Counted from the first letter of the stretch, positions 51,771-60,752 are shown. The stretch: DNA of 64,000 nucleotides from Enterococcus montenegrensis (GCF_029983095.1 NZ_CP120467.1:614501-678500), one strand, 5' to 3'. A program made the numbers and translations. Notes: generated by a model from the sequence alone, not told the origin.

Positions 51771-52574
51771 TTAAATAAACATGGTTATAACTAAGACTGT
51801 AAAACCGGTAAGCAAATTAACAATATCGTTATCAATAAATTTTAGTCCATGGACAAGCTGGCCGGGTTTATTGTGATGATATTCCTGCTCAGTTATTTGA
51901 TGGCAAACAACGCAGCGGTATTTACTTTGTAAAGCTGAACCCAAAAGACTATCGACAAACATTCCCAATACACCAAGTAAAAATGGCTGCCAAAAAGTAG
52001 CAGGCTGGTAGCTGATTGGGGTAAATAGAAAAATGCCGCCAGCGTAAGTTGCCGCAATTAAAAAGCTGCCACCAATTGCCGCAAAAGTTCCCAGCAAACT
52101 CACACCCCCTGATAAACCAGTCGCAACTTTTTTTAACGTTAGAATATTGTAAGGATCCCCTTTAGCTAACATGCCAATTTCAGAAGCCCAAGTGTCTGCA
52201 GAACTGACTGCGATCAGAGCTGTCATAATTTCTGACCAGTTAAAAGTCGCGGGAAAAAATTGTGCTAATAAGCCAGCAACAAGAACGGGCAGGCTATTAG
52301 CCAAAAGCTGTTCAGCATCTCGCTGGGCTCCTTTTTTGCCAATTGTATCGAATTGGTTACTAGCAACTTTTTTAATCGCATGGATGAAAATCGCACTGCC
52401 AAAGAATAGCCCTAATAAAAGCCAAACAAATGGAGGCGTTAGCGCAGCTAAAAAAGTACCTAAAAAAATAAAAGCAAGATAACCTGAGAAAGTTAGATAA
52501 TGGGCGATAAAAAGTACAAAACCAAGGAGCGCTGTGAAAATTAAGCCACCACAGGCTAAATACACTGTAATCAT
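51771..52574 (-). CDS. DUF92 family integral membrane protein
   Basis: A 267-aa membrane protein with about six or seven hydrophobic segments and the DUF92 motif SSADTWASEIGMLAKGDPYN. The last part has CVVCHQ, a Cys pair, and the FIDNDIVNLLTG segment. Homologues are common in archaea, plants and Bacillota, where plant VTE6 is a phytyl-phosphate kinase; the bacterial role is not clear. ATG 52574 has GAGGTG upstream. Monocistronic, converging with nagB across repeat cluster A. Confidence 0.85.
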   Translation of the reverse strand: MITVYLACGGLIFTALLGFVLFIAHYLTFSGYLAFIFLGTFLAALTPPFVWLLLGLFFGSAIFIHAIKKVASNQFDTIGKKGAQRDAEQLLANSLPVLVAGLLAQFFPATFNWSEIMTALIAVSSADTWASEIGMLAKGDPYNILTLKKVATGLSGGVSLLGTFAAIGGSFLIAATYAGGIFLFTPISYQPATFWQPFLLGVLGMFVDSLLGSALQSKYRCVVCHQITEQEYHHNKPGQLVHGLKFIDNDIVNLLTGFTVLVITMFI

Positions 52575-52654
52575 TTGACACCTCTTTTGTTAACGGAATT
52601 TACACCCTTTTAGTGTAACATAAGAGAAGTTAAAGGAATGATTCACTCCAGAGA

Positions 52655-52770
52655 TAGAAGACCAAAATCCTGATACATAGCGGTTCCATTTTTTCAAATT
52701 TTGGCTTATTGTCGCAACGAGTTAGTTCAAAAAGCTAGACAGGGCTAAAGCCGTTAGATCAATCTTTTTC
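52655..52770. repeat. Degenerate relative of the palindromic repeats (element D)
   Basis: GTTAGTTcaAAaAGCtAGACAGgGCTAA (written here with variable bases in lower case) at about 52729-52756 matches the partial third unit of cluster C (41167-41195), and the bases before it (AATTTTGGCTTAT) resemble the end of a unit. It is a decayed or partial copy. The remaining bases of the 52575-52954 interval are the terminator below. Confidence 0.55.
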
Positions 52771-52802
52771 TGGTGGACAACTTATACTTCCTATAATAGA
52801 CG

Positions 52803-52889
52803 AAAAAGCACCGCCAAATTATTTTCATTACATAATTGCCGTGAAATTCTGGCAATTGTAATAATCATAATTGTAGCGGTGCTTTTTTG
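52803..52889 (-). terminator. Long bidirectional terminator after nrdF
   Basis: AAAAAGCACCGC pairs with GCGGTGCTTTTTT. Between them AATTGCC/GGCAATT and ATTAC/GTAAT extend the stem. It lies downstream of the minus-strand nrdF. Confidence 0.85.
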
Positions 52890-52954
52890 AACTAATTTGT
52901 TATGACACTAGTAGTAGTCAAAAGAAAATGGAATTTGCGAAGTCTTTTTTTTAC

Positions 52955-53914
52955 TTAAAGACCAAAGTTATAGTCGTCATCTTCCATTGCTTCAACTTGA
53001 CCTAATAAATAACCATTGCCGACTTGGGAGAAGAAGTCGTGATTGCTTGTCCCAGTTGAAATTCCGTTCATAACAATCGGGTTAACATCATCGGCAGTAT
53101 CTGGGAAAAGCGGATCTTGTCCTAAGTTCATCAATGCTTTATTGGCGTTGTAACGTAAGAAGGTTTTTACTTCTTCAGTCCAGCCGATTTCATCATATAA
53201 TTCTTCGGTATAACGTTCTTCATTTTCATACAATTCATATAATAAATCATACATCCAATTTTTTAAGTCTTCTTGTTTGGTTTCATCCAGTTCGTTAAAA
53301 CCCAATTGAAATTTATAGCCAATATACGTTCCGTGAACAGATTCATCGCGGATAATCAATTTAATAATTTCAGCGACATTGGCCAATTTATTATTACCTA
53401 GATAATACAAAGGTGTATAAAAACCAGAGTAAAACAAGAATGTCTCCAAAAAGACACTGGCGATTTTCTTTTCCAAAGGTGTGCCGTTTTTATAAATTTC
53501 ATTGATTCGTTCGGCCTTTTTTTGTAAATATGGATTCGTGTTGGTCCATTCAAAGATTTCGTCAATTTCTGATTTTGTATTTAAGGTTGAAAAAATCGAT
53601 GAGTAACTTTTGGCATGGACAGATTCCATAAATTGAATATTATTCAATACCGCTTCTTCATGGGGGGTACGGACATCTTTTCGTAATTGATCCATTCCGC
53701 TTTCAGATTGGACGGTATCTAATAAGGTCAGCCCGCCAAAAACGTGGCCTACTGTTTGTTTTTCAAGTTCTGATAAAGTCCGCCAGTCATCCAAGTCGTT
53801 TGATAGCGGAATTCTGGTATCTAACCAAAATTGTTCGGTTAGTTTTTCCCAAGTGGATTTATCGATAATATCTTCAATTTCGTTCCAGTTAATGGCTTCA
53901 TAATAAGTTGCCAT
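52955..53914 (-). CDS. nrdF: Ribonucleotide reductase class Ib, beta subunit
   Basis: The NrdF radical subunit (319 aa) of the Mn/Fe class Ib reductase. Metal-ligand segments are FMESVHAKSYS and RDESVHGTYIG, with the radical Tyr expected close to the first. GGAGGCAG precedes ATG 53914. It follows nrdE after a 96-base spacer that contains a long hairpin. Works with NrdE and NrdH; NrdI is needed for cofactor assembly but is not encoded nearby. Confidence 0.96.
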   Translation of the reverse strand: MATYYEAINWNEIEDIIDKSTWEKLTEQFWLDTRIPLSNDLDDWRTLSELEKQTVGHVFGGLTLLDTVQSESGMDQLRKDVRTPHEEAVLNNIQFMESVHAKSYSSIFSTLNTKSEIDEIFEWTNTNPYLQKKAERINEIYKNGTPLEKKIASVFLETFLFYSGFYTPLYYLGNNKLANVAEIIKLIIRDESVHGTYIGYKFQLGFNELDETKQEDLKNWMYDLLYELYENEERYTEELYDEIGWTEEVKTFLRYNANKALMNLGQDPLFPDTADDVNPIVMNGISTGTSNHDFFSQVGNGYLLGQVEAMEDDDYNFGL

Positions 53915-53934
53915 GATCTGCCTCCTAATCGTAA

Positions 53935-53979
53935 TTGTTTTAACAGCTTGCTCGCAAAAAATGCAAGCTGTTAAAACAA
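53935..53979 (-). other. Long hairpin between nrdE and nrdF
   Basis: TTGTTTTAACAGCTTGC (53935-53951) pairs perfectly with GCAAGCTGTTAAAACAA (53963-53979), an 17-bp stem with an 11-base loop. No T-run follows on the minus strand, so it is probably not a full terminator. It could adjust the ratio of the two subunit mRNAs by processing or by stabilising ends. Confidence 0.6.
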
Positions 53980-54010
53980 GCCCTTTATTTTTTTCACTTT
54001 TAATTAAGGG

Positions 54011-56173
54011 TTAAATGACACAACTTTCACATTGGTTGCTGCCGATTTCTTCTGCATCGTCGGTAAAGGTACGGACGTAATAAATCGATTTAATGCCTTT
54101 ATGAAAAGCGTAGTGACGCAAAATATTCAAGTCACGGGTCGTTTGTTTGGTGGTTGCCGTTTTCCATTCATAAAGGCCCTTGGGAATGTCAGAACGCATA
54201 AACAGCGTTAAGCTCATACCTTGATCAATGTGTTGTTGGGCTGCGGCATAAACGTCGATAACTTTGCGCATATCCATATCATAAGCTGATGTGTAATAAG
54301 GTAGTGTCTCATTTGAGAGATAAGGCGCTGGATAGTAAATTTTACCAATTTTCTTTTCTTGACGTTCTTCAATCATCCGAGTAATAGGATGTAAGCTGGC
54401 ACTTGTGTCATTAATATAGGAAATAGAACCATTTGGCGCCACTGCTAAGCGGTTTTGATGATACAAGCCATCTTTTTGAATGGCTGCTTTTAATTTGGCC
54501 CAATCTTCACCTGTCGGAATGAAAATGCCGTCAAATAATTCTTTCACCTTAGCAGATTGGGGCATATGATTTTCAGCAATATATTTATCAAAATAGCTGC
54601 CATCAGCATAGGCTGATTTTTCAAAGTTGTAAAAAGATTGCTGGCGTTCTTTAGCAATTTTATTACTTTCGACTAAGGTCCAGTAATTTAACAACATAAA
54701 ATAGATATCAGTAAATTCAACGGATTCTTTTGAACCGTAAACCAATTGATTTTTAGCAAAGAAAGTGTGCAAGCCCATGCCGCCTAGTCCGATTGTATGA
54801 GCTTGGTCATTTCCGTGGGCAATGGAAGGGACTACATCGATATGAGAATTATCGGTTACAAAGGTTAGTGCGCGTGTCATAGCTCGGACCGATTTACCAA
54901 AATCAGGGCTAGCCATTAAGTTAACAATATTGGTTGAACCTAAATTACAAGAGATGTCCGTACCTAAGATTTCATATTCTTGACGTCCATTTAAAACAGA
55001 TGGAGTTTGGACTTGCAGTACTTCTGAACACAAATTGCTCATGATAATTTTGCCATCAATCGGATTTTCACGATTAGCTGTATCGATATTGATAATATAA
55101 GGATAGCCGGATTCTTGTTGTAATTTAGCAATTTCATTTTCCAATTCCCGTGCTTTGATTTTTTGCTTACGGATATTCGGATTTTTAACTAAGTTGTCGT
55201 ATTCTGCAGTGATATCGATATAAGAGAAGGGAACGCCGTATTCTTTTTCGACACTGTAAGGGCTAAATAAATACATATCTTCGTTGTTACGGGTTAACTC
55301 GTAAAATTTATCGGGAACTAATACACCTAGGGATAAAGTTTTCACACGGATTTTTTCATCGGCGTTTTCTTTTTTTGCCGATAAGAAAGCCATAATATCC
55401 GGATGGAAGACATTTAAGTAAACTACCCCTGCACCTTGTCGTTGCCCCAATTGATTCGAGTAGCTAAAGGAATCTTCAAATAATTTCATAACCGGCATTA
55501 CACCACTTGCAGCACCCTCATAGCCTTTAATTGGCGCTCCGGCTTCCCGCAAGTTGGATAATGTAATCCCGACTCCTCCGCCAATTCGAGAAAGTTGCAA
55601 TGCAGAATTTAAGCCGCGGCCGATTGAATTCATATCATCGGTAATTTGAATTAGAAAACAAGACACTAATTCTCCTCGGCGTTTGCGTCCTGCGTTCAAA
55701 AAAGAAGGCGTTGCGGGTTGATAACGTTGATGAATCATTTCATCGGCTAAAGTTAACGCCAACTCTTCATCGCCTGCAGCAAAATACAAGGCGTTAATTG
55801 CGACACGATCTTCGTAATTTTCTAAATAAAAAGCACCATCATTGGTTTTTAAGGCATATTGCGAATAAAATTTATAGGCTGCCATAAACGATTTGAAGGT
55901 GAAGTTTTGGGCTAATAAAAAGTCGTATAATTTTGTAATAAATGCAGCAGAATAATGTGTTAGAAACTCTGCTTCCAAATAATCTTGCGCTACAAGATAT
56001 TCCAGTTTTTCATTAAATGTAGCGAATTGCTTGGTATTTGGTAACACATTTTCCTTGAAAAAAGCTTGCAGAGCTTCTTGATCTTTGTTTAATGGAATTT
56101 GACCATTAACAGGGCGATTGATTTCGTTATTTAGTTTGTAGTAACTAACATCTTTTAACTCTTTTAAACTCAT
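54011..56173 (-). CDS. nrdE: Ribonucleotide reductase class Ib, alpha subunit
   Basis: The catalytic NrdE (720 aa), which reduces ribonucleoside diphosphates. Motifs include LVSCFLIQITDDMNSIG, the active-site NLCSEV loop, and the C-terminal redox pair CESC (GSNQCESCVI end). It starts at ATG 56173 with a weak ribosome-binding site. The 188-base gap from nrdH contains a poly-A/T stretch but no gene. NrdI, often encoded between nrdH and nrdE, is absent here. Firm assignment. Confidence 0.97.
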   Translation of the reverse strand: MSLKELKDVSYYKLNNEINRPVNGQIPLNKDQEALQAFFKENVLPNTKQFATFNEKLEYLVAQDYLEAEFLTHYSAAFITKLYDFLLAQNFTFKSFMAAYKFYSQYALKTNDGAFYLENYEDRVAINALYFAAGDEELALTLADEMIHQRYQPATPSFLNAGRKRRGELVSCFLIQITDDMNSIGRGLNSALQLSRIGGGVGITLSNLREAGAPIKGYEGAASGVMPVMKLFEDSFSYSNQLGQRQGAGVVYLNVFHPDIMAFLSAKKENADEKIRVKTLSLGVLVPDKFYELTRNNEDMYLFSPYSVEKEYGVPFSYIDITAEYDNLVKNPNIRKQKIKARELENEIAKLQQESGYPYIINIDTANRENPIDGKIIMSNLCSEVLQVQTPSVLNGRQEYEILGTDISCNLGSTNIVNLMASPDFGKSVRAMTRALTFVTDNSHIDVVPSIAHGNDQAHTIGLGGMGLHTFFAKNQLVYGSKESVEFTDIYFMLLNYWTLVESNKIAKERQQSFYNFEKSAYADGSYFDKYIAENHMPQSAKVKELFDGIFIPTGEDWAKLKAAIQKDGLYHQNRLAVAPNGSISYINDTSASLHPITRMIEERQEKKIGKIYYPAPYLSNETLPYYTSAYDMDMRKVIDVYAAAQQHIDQGMSLTLFMRSDIPKGLYEWKTATTKQTTRDLNILRHYAFHKGIKSIYYVRTFTDDAEEIGSNQCESCVI

Positions 56174-56361
56174 GGAAGGACCAACTTTCTTTTTTTTTAG
56201 GCTCTAAAAAATAAAAAAATGCGAAAAAAAGGAGGTGTCCCCGTAAATTGCAAAATACGCTTGTATAACTGGTAAAAATAATTTTCCACTATTTTGTAAA
56301 ATAAAATCTGCCAGTTAGACTGCTGCTATTTTGTCTAGGATACAACCTCGGTTAAATGCGT

Positions 56362-56586
56362 TTAAGAAGCAAGACTACGTAATTGGTCCGGTCTAAAACC
56401 GATGATTGTTGTTTCACCAGCAGTTGTTACCGGCACACTTTTGAAACCTTGTTCTTTTAGAAAGTTCAATGCGTTTGGCTCTTCATCTATGTTAACTTCT
56501 TTAAAACTGACATGATTCTCAGTTAAAAAGCGTTTTGTCATTTTACATTGCATGCAGTTGTTTTTTGAAAATAATGTAATCGTCAT
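56362..56586 (-). CDS. nrdH: Glutaredoxin-like protein NrdH
   Basis: A 74-aa NrdH redoxin that reduces NrdE. The CxxC site is CMQC (C11-C14) and the thioredoxin-like fold continues with the SVPVTT cis-Pro loop. A GGGGG Shine-Dalgarno precedes ATG 56586. It is the first gene of the nrdH-nrdE-nrdF group, with two NrdR boxes upstream. Confidence 0.94.
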   Translation of the reverse strand: MTITLFSKNNCMQCKMTKRFLTENHVSFKEVNIDEEPNALNFLKEQGFKSVPVTTAGETTIIGFRPDQLRSLAS

Positions 56587-56651
56587 GATAATGCCCCCTT
56601 AATTCTTTATATTCTCAGTATAGAGAAGTAAAACTAAAAGTCAAACGAAAA

Positions 56652-56698
56652 ACACTAGATATTGTGTTTTGTAATAATAAACACACTATACATTGTGG
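56652..56698 (-). promoter_or_regulatory. Two NrdR boxes upstream of nrdH
   Basis: ACACTAGATATTGTGT (56652-56667) and ACACTATACATTGTGG (56683-56698) match the NrdR consensus ACACwATATwTwGTGT. Their starts are 31 bases apart, about three helical turns, as is typical. NrdR would repress the operon at high dATP. Confidence 0.85.
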
Positions 56699-56780
56699 TT
56701 TTGGGGTAGACAAGTTGAAAAGATAGCAGAAGGACAAGTTTTCTTTTCTATTTTCATGATGAGAATAGAAAATGGTCTAG

Positions 56781-56883
56781 TTCTAAATTAGAATAATTAT
56801 TAATATGTGAAAAATATTACAATATTTTAAATTTGATTGACTTTGCTAGCGGTAGACCTTATTCTAAATGAGAATAATTATCA
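56781..56883 (+). promoter_or_regulatory. feoAB promoter with two Fur-like boxes
   Basis: The promoter is TTGACT (56837-56842), 17-base spacer, TATTCT (56860-56865). TTCTAAATGAGAATAATTAT (starting 56862) overlaps the -10 and start. A second copy, TTCTAAATTAGAATAATTAT, starts at 56781, upstream of the -35. The inverted repeat and AGAATAATTAT core are those of iron-dependent Fur-type sites. The rest of the 56587-56917 interval also holds the nrd boxes. Confidence 0.75.
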
Positions 56884-56917
56884 GTCGCAATTGATTCCTG
56901 TCAGTAAAGGAGTATTC

Positions 56918-57388
56918 ATGAAAAAATTAGCAGAAGTTGCACCCAATCAAACCTTTGTTGTGAAAGAAGTAACAGCGCAAGCAGAAGTTCAAAAGCATTT
57001 ACAAAACTTAGGATTGTTGCCCGGCAGTCATGTTGTGTTGTTAAAAAGTAAAGGTCAAGACGGAATTGTCCTAGTTCAAAATGCGCGCCTAGCTTTAGAC
57101 CAGAGTTTATTAGAAGCAATTATCGTCGAGCCAGCTGCAAAAAAAGAAGAAGTCTTATCTTTAGATCAATTAGCAGTAGGAGATAAAGGCAAAGTTATTA
57201 AAATATTTGGCGAAGGTGCGGTCAAACGCCGCTTAATGGATATGGGCTTGACTAAAAATGTTGTGATAACGGTCCGTAAATTAGCACCATTAGGCGATCC
57301 CATTGAAATTAATTTGCGTGGCTATGAATTATCTTTAAGAAAAAGTGAAGCAGAGTATATTTTAGTGGAGTTAAAAAAGGAGGGATAG
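56918..57388 (+). CDS. feoA: Ferrous iron transport protein A, tandem FeoA domains
   Basis: A 156-aa protein with two FeoA (SH3-like) domains in tandem, residues ~1-72 and ~82-156; the second has the classic RRLMDMGLTKNVVITVRKLAPLGDP. The start is ATG 56918, eight bases after AAAGGAG; upstream in-frame starts lie in the Fur region. It overlaps nothing and is followed after one base by feoB. FeoA is a cytosolic partner of FeoB; the double-domain form is seen in enterococci. Confidence 0.93.
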   Translation: MKKLAEVAPNQTFVVKEVTAQAEVQKHLQNLGLLPGSHVVLLKSKGQDGIVLVQNARLALDQSLLEAIIVEPAAKKEEVLSLDQLAVGDKGKVIKIFGEGAVKRRLMDMGLTKNVVITVRKLAPLGDPIEINLRGYELSLRKSEAEYILVELKKEG

Positions 57389-57389
57389 T

Positions 57390-59549
57390 ATGGAAAACTT
57401 GCAATTTGCTTTAGCGGGGAATCCCAACAGTGGGAAAACAAGTACATTTAACCAATTAACAGGTTCCATGCAATCCGTGGGAAATTGGCCGGGGGTTACT
57501 GTTGAGCGTAAATCCGGTACATTAAAGAAACAAAAAAATATTACCATTCAAGATTTGCCTGGGATTTATTCTTTATCTCCTTATACTCCAGAAGAAATTG
57601 TTGCCAGAGATTATTTATTAACAGGTTCACCTAATACGATCATCAATATTGTCGATGCGACTAATTTGGAACGTAATTTATATCTAACGACGCAGCTTAT
57701 GGAAACAGGTATTCCTGTTGTTTTGGGATTGAATATGATGGATCTCATCAGAAAAAGCGGCAAAACCATTAACTTGGACAAATTAGCTTATGGCTTAGGT
57801 ATTCCGGTAGTGAGCATGAGTGCCTTGAAAAAACAAGGTTTACAGGAATTGATTCATAAAAGTACGCAAGCAGCGGAAAAATTTCCTCCTGAAACGACAT
57901 ATCCAACTTATGATGAGCGTTTAGAAGCAGCCTTAACTGAAATTATTGACGTCTTAGGCAATACTGTTGCGCAAAAACAAGCACGTTTTTATGCTGCAAA
58001 ATTATTTGAAAAAGATGAATTGGCAACAGAAAATTTAGATTTAAGTAAAATTCAGCGTAAAGAAATTAACGAAATTATTGCCATTACAGAAAAAATCTTT
58101 GATGATACGAGTGATGCCATTTTGGTAAATGAGCGTTATGAATTTATCGCGCGCCTAATGGCATTATGTACCGTTAATGAAAATGAATTACGCTTAACTA
58201 TCAGCGATAAAATCGATCAAATCGTGACCAATCGTTTCTTGGCACTTCCAATTTTTGCCTTTGTTATGTGGGGGATTTATTATCTGTCTATCCAAACAAT
58301 TGGAGTCATGGGAACAGATTGGGTCAACGATGTCTTGTTTGGAACAGTCGTACCGGATTTTGTTACGAAAAATCTCGCAGCATGGCACGTTGCCGCTTGG
58401 ATGCAAGATCTAATTTTAAATGGCATTATTGCCGGTGTCGGAGCTGTCTTAGGTTTTGTCCCACAATTATTAGTGCTCTTTTTCTGCTTGTCACTATTAG
58501 AAGATTGTGGTTATATGGCACGGATTGCTTTTGTAATGGATCGCCTATTCCGTAAGTTTGGTTTATCTGGTAAATCCTTTATCCCCATGTTGATTGCAAC
58601 CGGTTGTGGTGTGCCGGGGGTTATGGCGAGTCGCACAATTGAAAATGAGAAAGATCGTCGTATGACGGTTATGGTAACGACCTTTATGCCTTGTTCTGCG
58701 AAATTACCAATCATTGCCTTAGTTGCCGGTGCCTTTTTCCCACAAGCAAGTTGGGTTGCACCGTCTGCCTATTTCATTGGCGTATCCGCAATTGTTTTGT
58801 CAGGCATTGCCTTGAAAAAAACGCACTTATTTGCCGGTGATCCCGCACCATTTATTATGGAATTACCCGCTTATCATTTGCCACAAGTCAAAAATGTTTT
58901 CCGCCAAACTTTTGATCGGGGATTTTCCTTCATTAAAAAAGCAGGGACGATTATTTTTGTCTCCAGTATCGTTTTGTGGTTTATGTCCAATTACAGCTTT
59001 ACCTTAAAAGCAGTTGATGGCAATCAAAGTATTTTAGCGAATTTAGGTCGTGTGATTGCGCCATTGTTTGCACCATTAGGTTGGGGAAATTGGCAAGGTG
59101 CAGTTGCAACAATTACTGGACTGATCGCCAAGGAAAATGTGATCAACACATTTGGCATTTTGTTTAGTCATTTAGATGAAGTTTCTGAAAATGGTGTAGA
59201 AATTTGGGGACCATTACAAGCAGCCTTTACACCAGTAGCGGCTTACTCATTTTTAGTGTTCAATTTGCTATGTGCACCGTGTTTTGCAGCAATTGGCGCG
59301 ATTCATCGGGAAATGGGCAATGCGAAATGGACTTGGATCGCAGTGGGCTACCAATGTGGTTTAGCTTATGCGGTAAGCTTTGTCGTCTATCAATTTGGCC
59401 GGGTTATCTTTGAAGGAGGCCCAATGAACGCGGCTACTATTTTAGCAGCAGCGGTCTTAGCCTACGGTCTGTTCTTACTAATTCGTAAAACACCCGCACC
59501 TAAAAATGATGTCATTTCAATGCATCAATTAAAAGAGGAAGTGAAATAA
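57390..59549 (+). CDS. feoB: Ferrous iron transporter FeoB
   Basis: A 719-aa GTPase-linked Fe2+ permease. The N-terminal G domain has G1 GNPNSGKT (10-17), G3 DLPG, and G4 NMMD. The membrane domain has ~8 helices with the cysteine/glutamate-rich gates (FLCLSLLEDCGYM and PMLIATGCGVPG). It starts one base after the feoA stop with its Shine-Dalgarno AAGGAGGG inside feoA. A small Cys-rich membrane protein gene follows directly. Confidence 0.97.
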   Translation: MENLQFALAGNPNSGKTSTFNQLTGSMQSVGNWPGVTVERKSGTLKKQKNITIQDLPGIYSLSPYTPEEIVARDYLLTGSPNTIINIVDATNLERNLYLTTQLMETGIPVVLGLNMMDLIRKSGKTINLDKLAYGLGIPVVSMSALKKQGLQELIHKSTQAAEKFPPETTYPTYDERLEAALTEIIDVLGNTVAQKQARFYAAKLFEKDELATENLDLSKIQRKEINEIIAITEKIFDDTSDAILVNERYEFIARLMALCTVNENELRLTISDKIDQIVTNRFLALPIFAFVMWGIYYLSIQTIGVMGTDWVNDVLFGTVVPDFVTKNLAAWHVAAWMQDLILNGIIAGVGAVLGFVPQLLVLFFCLSLLEDCGYMARIAFVMDRLFRKFGLSGKSFIPMLIATGCGVPGVMASRTIENEKDRRMTVMVTTFMPCSAKLPIIALVAGAFFPQASWVAPSAYFIGVSAIVLSGIALKKTHLFAGDPAPFIMELPAYHLPQVKNVFRQTFDRGFSFIKKAGTIIFVSSIVLWFMSNYSFTLKAVDGNQSILANLGRVIAPLFAPLGWGNWQGAVATITGLIAKENVINTFGILFSHLDEVSENGVEIWGPLQAAFTPVAAYSFLVFNLLCAPCFAAIGAIHREMGNAKWTWIAVGYQCGLAYAVSFVVYQFGRVIFEGGPMNAATILAAAVLAYGLFLLIRKTPAPKNDVISMHQLKEEVK

Positions 59550-59684
59550 ATGGTAGCAACGATAATTTTAAGTCTCTTAATTTTTGGCGCAGCAGCCTTT
59601 GTTGTTTACCGTCAAGTAAAAAAAGGCAGCAGTTGTGAAGATTGTAAAACAAGTTGTCCTGTGAAAAAACCGGAACAGTTTTAG
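59550..59684 (+). CDS. FeoB-associated Cys-rich membrane protein
   Basis: A 44-aa protein with one transmembrane helix (residues ~3-20), a short basic stretch and the Cys motif CEDC...C (C29, C32, C36). It begins immediately after the feoB stop codon (TAA then ATG) with AGAGGAAG in the feoB end. This family is encoded after feoB in many Bacillota and may serve FeoB or replace FeoC. It is too short for usual gene finders but the match in position and sequence is strong. Confidence 0.88.
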   Translation: MVATIILSLLIFGAAAFVVYRQVKKGSSCEDCKTSCPVKKPEQF

Positions 59685-59700
59685 TAATTGTAAAAGTAAA

Positions 59701-59740
59701 ATAAGGGGCTATGACAAAATCCTTGTCATAGCCCCTTATT
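59701..59740 (+). terminator. Rho-independent terminator after the feo operon
   Basis: ATAAGGGGCTATGACA pairs with TGTCATAGCCCCTTAT around AAATCCT. Confidence 0.9.
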
Positions 59741-59848
59741 GCGCTATTTAAAAATAGGAAGAAAAGTTGAGAAAAAACCGCCTCTTGTTTTTGAGCGTGA
59801 AGAAAAATTGGTAAAGCCCTTCTTTTTATGAAGCGTAAAAAGGCAACG

Positions 59849-60274
59849 CTATTTTGTGACACGTTTATATAAGTAGTATTTGGTGACGCCCCGCATTGGT
59901 GTATCCGGTAGGCTGCCAAAGATGGTAAAACCATTTTTTTGATAAAATTCAACGGCTTGATAACTTTTGGTTGTTAAGGTTAAGTTAATCACACCTTCTT
60001 CTTGTGCCCAATCACCTAAGGCTTGTAAAAGTCGGGAGCCGATTTTTTGGTTTTGAAATTCTGGTTTGACAGCTAACAGACTGACGTGAAGATTTTCAAA
60101 ATCTTGCTTGGCGATTAATCCGCCGACTAATTCATCTGCTAAGGTTGCGGCAATGGCAAGTCTTTCGTGTTTTTTGGGCAATTCATCGTGAAATTGTGCC
60201 TGATATTGCGCTGTGAAAACTTCTCTTAATAAAGGTTCAATAGTTTCTGTCTGACTGGTTTCAATTCGAATCAT
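59849..60274 (-). CDS. GNAT-family N-acetyltransferase
   Basis: A 141-aa acetyltransferase. Acetyl-CoA motif A is VKPEFQNQKIGSRLLQAL (Q/R-x-x-G-x-G/A type), and the C-terminal VEFYQKNGFTIFG segment is typical of GNAT proteins. GGAGGAA precedes ATG 60274. It is monocistronic on the minus strand between feo and lac. Substrate unknown. Confidence 0.88.
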   Translation of the reverse strand: MIRIETSQTETIEPLLREVFTAQYQAQFHDELPKKHERLAIAATLADELVGGLIAKQDFENLHVSLLAVKPEFQNQKIGSRLLQALGDWAQEEGVINLTLTTKSYQAVEFYQKNGFTIFGSLPDTPMRGVTKYYLYKRVTK

Positions 60275-60575
60275 GCAAATTCCTCCTGTCTATACCTATT
60301 TAGTATAGCAGTTTCTTTTAACTAATTGGAAATCTAAATAGATTTTTATAAAAGTAAGTAAAAATTTTAGTAAAATGACAAAAAAAGTTAAAATGCAAAC
60401 GTTTTTTTGTGTGGGTTTGCTGTGTTATTCAATTCGCAAATTTTCTAATAGTATTTTATTTAAATTGTTGATTTAGCAAGGAATATTTTGAGTGAGAAAA
60501 GCAAAAACATTTGTTTTATGTTTGATTATGTTTGGTATAAGTGTTTTTTTGAAAAAAATACAGTGGAAATATGTT
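60275..60575. other. AT-rich intergenic region before the lac promoter
   Basis: No gene is visible. A second cre-like sequence ATGCAAACGTTTTTT (60393-60407) has one mismatch to the cre consensus at its right end. It lies ~180 bases before the lac promoter. Otherwise only A/T runs. Confidence 0.4.
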
Positions 60576-60612
60576 AGAAAGGGTTTACAAGTGTTTATTT
60601 ACATGTTACGAT
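60576..60612 (+). promoter_or_regulatory. lac operon promoter with cre-like site
   Basis: TTTACA (60584-60589), 17-base spacer, TACGAT (60607-60612). AGAAAGGGTTTACA (60576-60589) matches the CcpA site in 12 of 14 positions and overlaps the -35, which would give glucose repression. Confidence 0.65.
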
Positions 60613-60634
60613 ACTTGTGAAGTTAATACGTAGT

Positions 60635-60729
60635 GGATTGTTACTATTCGATTAGGCAAAAACCGCGAATGCTAGGTGAGTACCAGTATCTTTACATGGT
60701 ATGATAATCCTATCATTTGCGGTTTTTTT
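60635..60729 (+). promoter_or_regulatory. LacT ribonucleic antiterminator (RAT) and overlapping terminator
   Basis: The RAT begins GGATTGTTACTATTCG (60635) and runs to 60664 with AGGCAAAAACC at its end, as in other BglG/SacY/LicT targets. AAAAACCGC (60658-60666) pairs with GCGGTTTTT (60719-60727) to make the terminator. The two structures share bases and so exclude each other: bound, phosphorylation-controlled LacT would favour read-through. Confidence 0.88.
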
Positions 60730-60752
60730 ATTGGTTAGTTAGGGGGAATAGA

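Noticed and set aside
59512..59952. 146-aa minus-strand ORF
   Set aside because: It is antisense to the end of feoB, the small Cys-rich protein and the feo terminator, and overlaps the GNAT gene.
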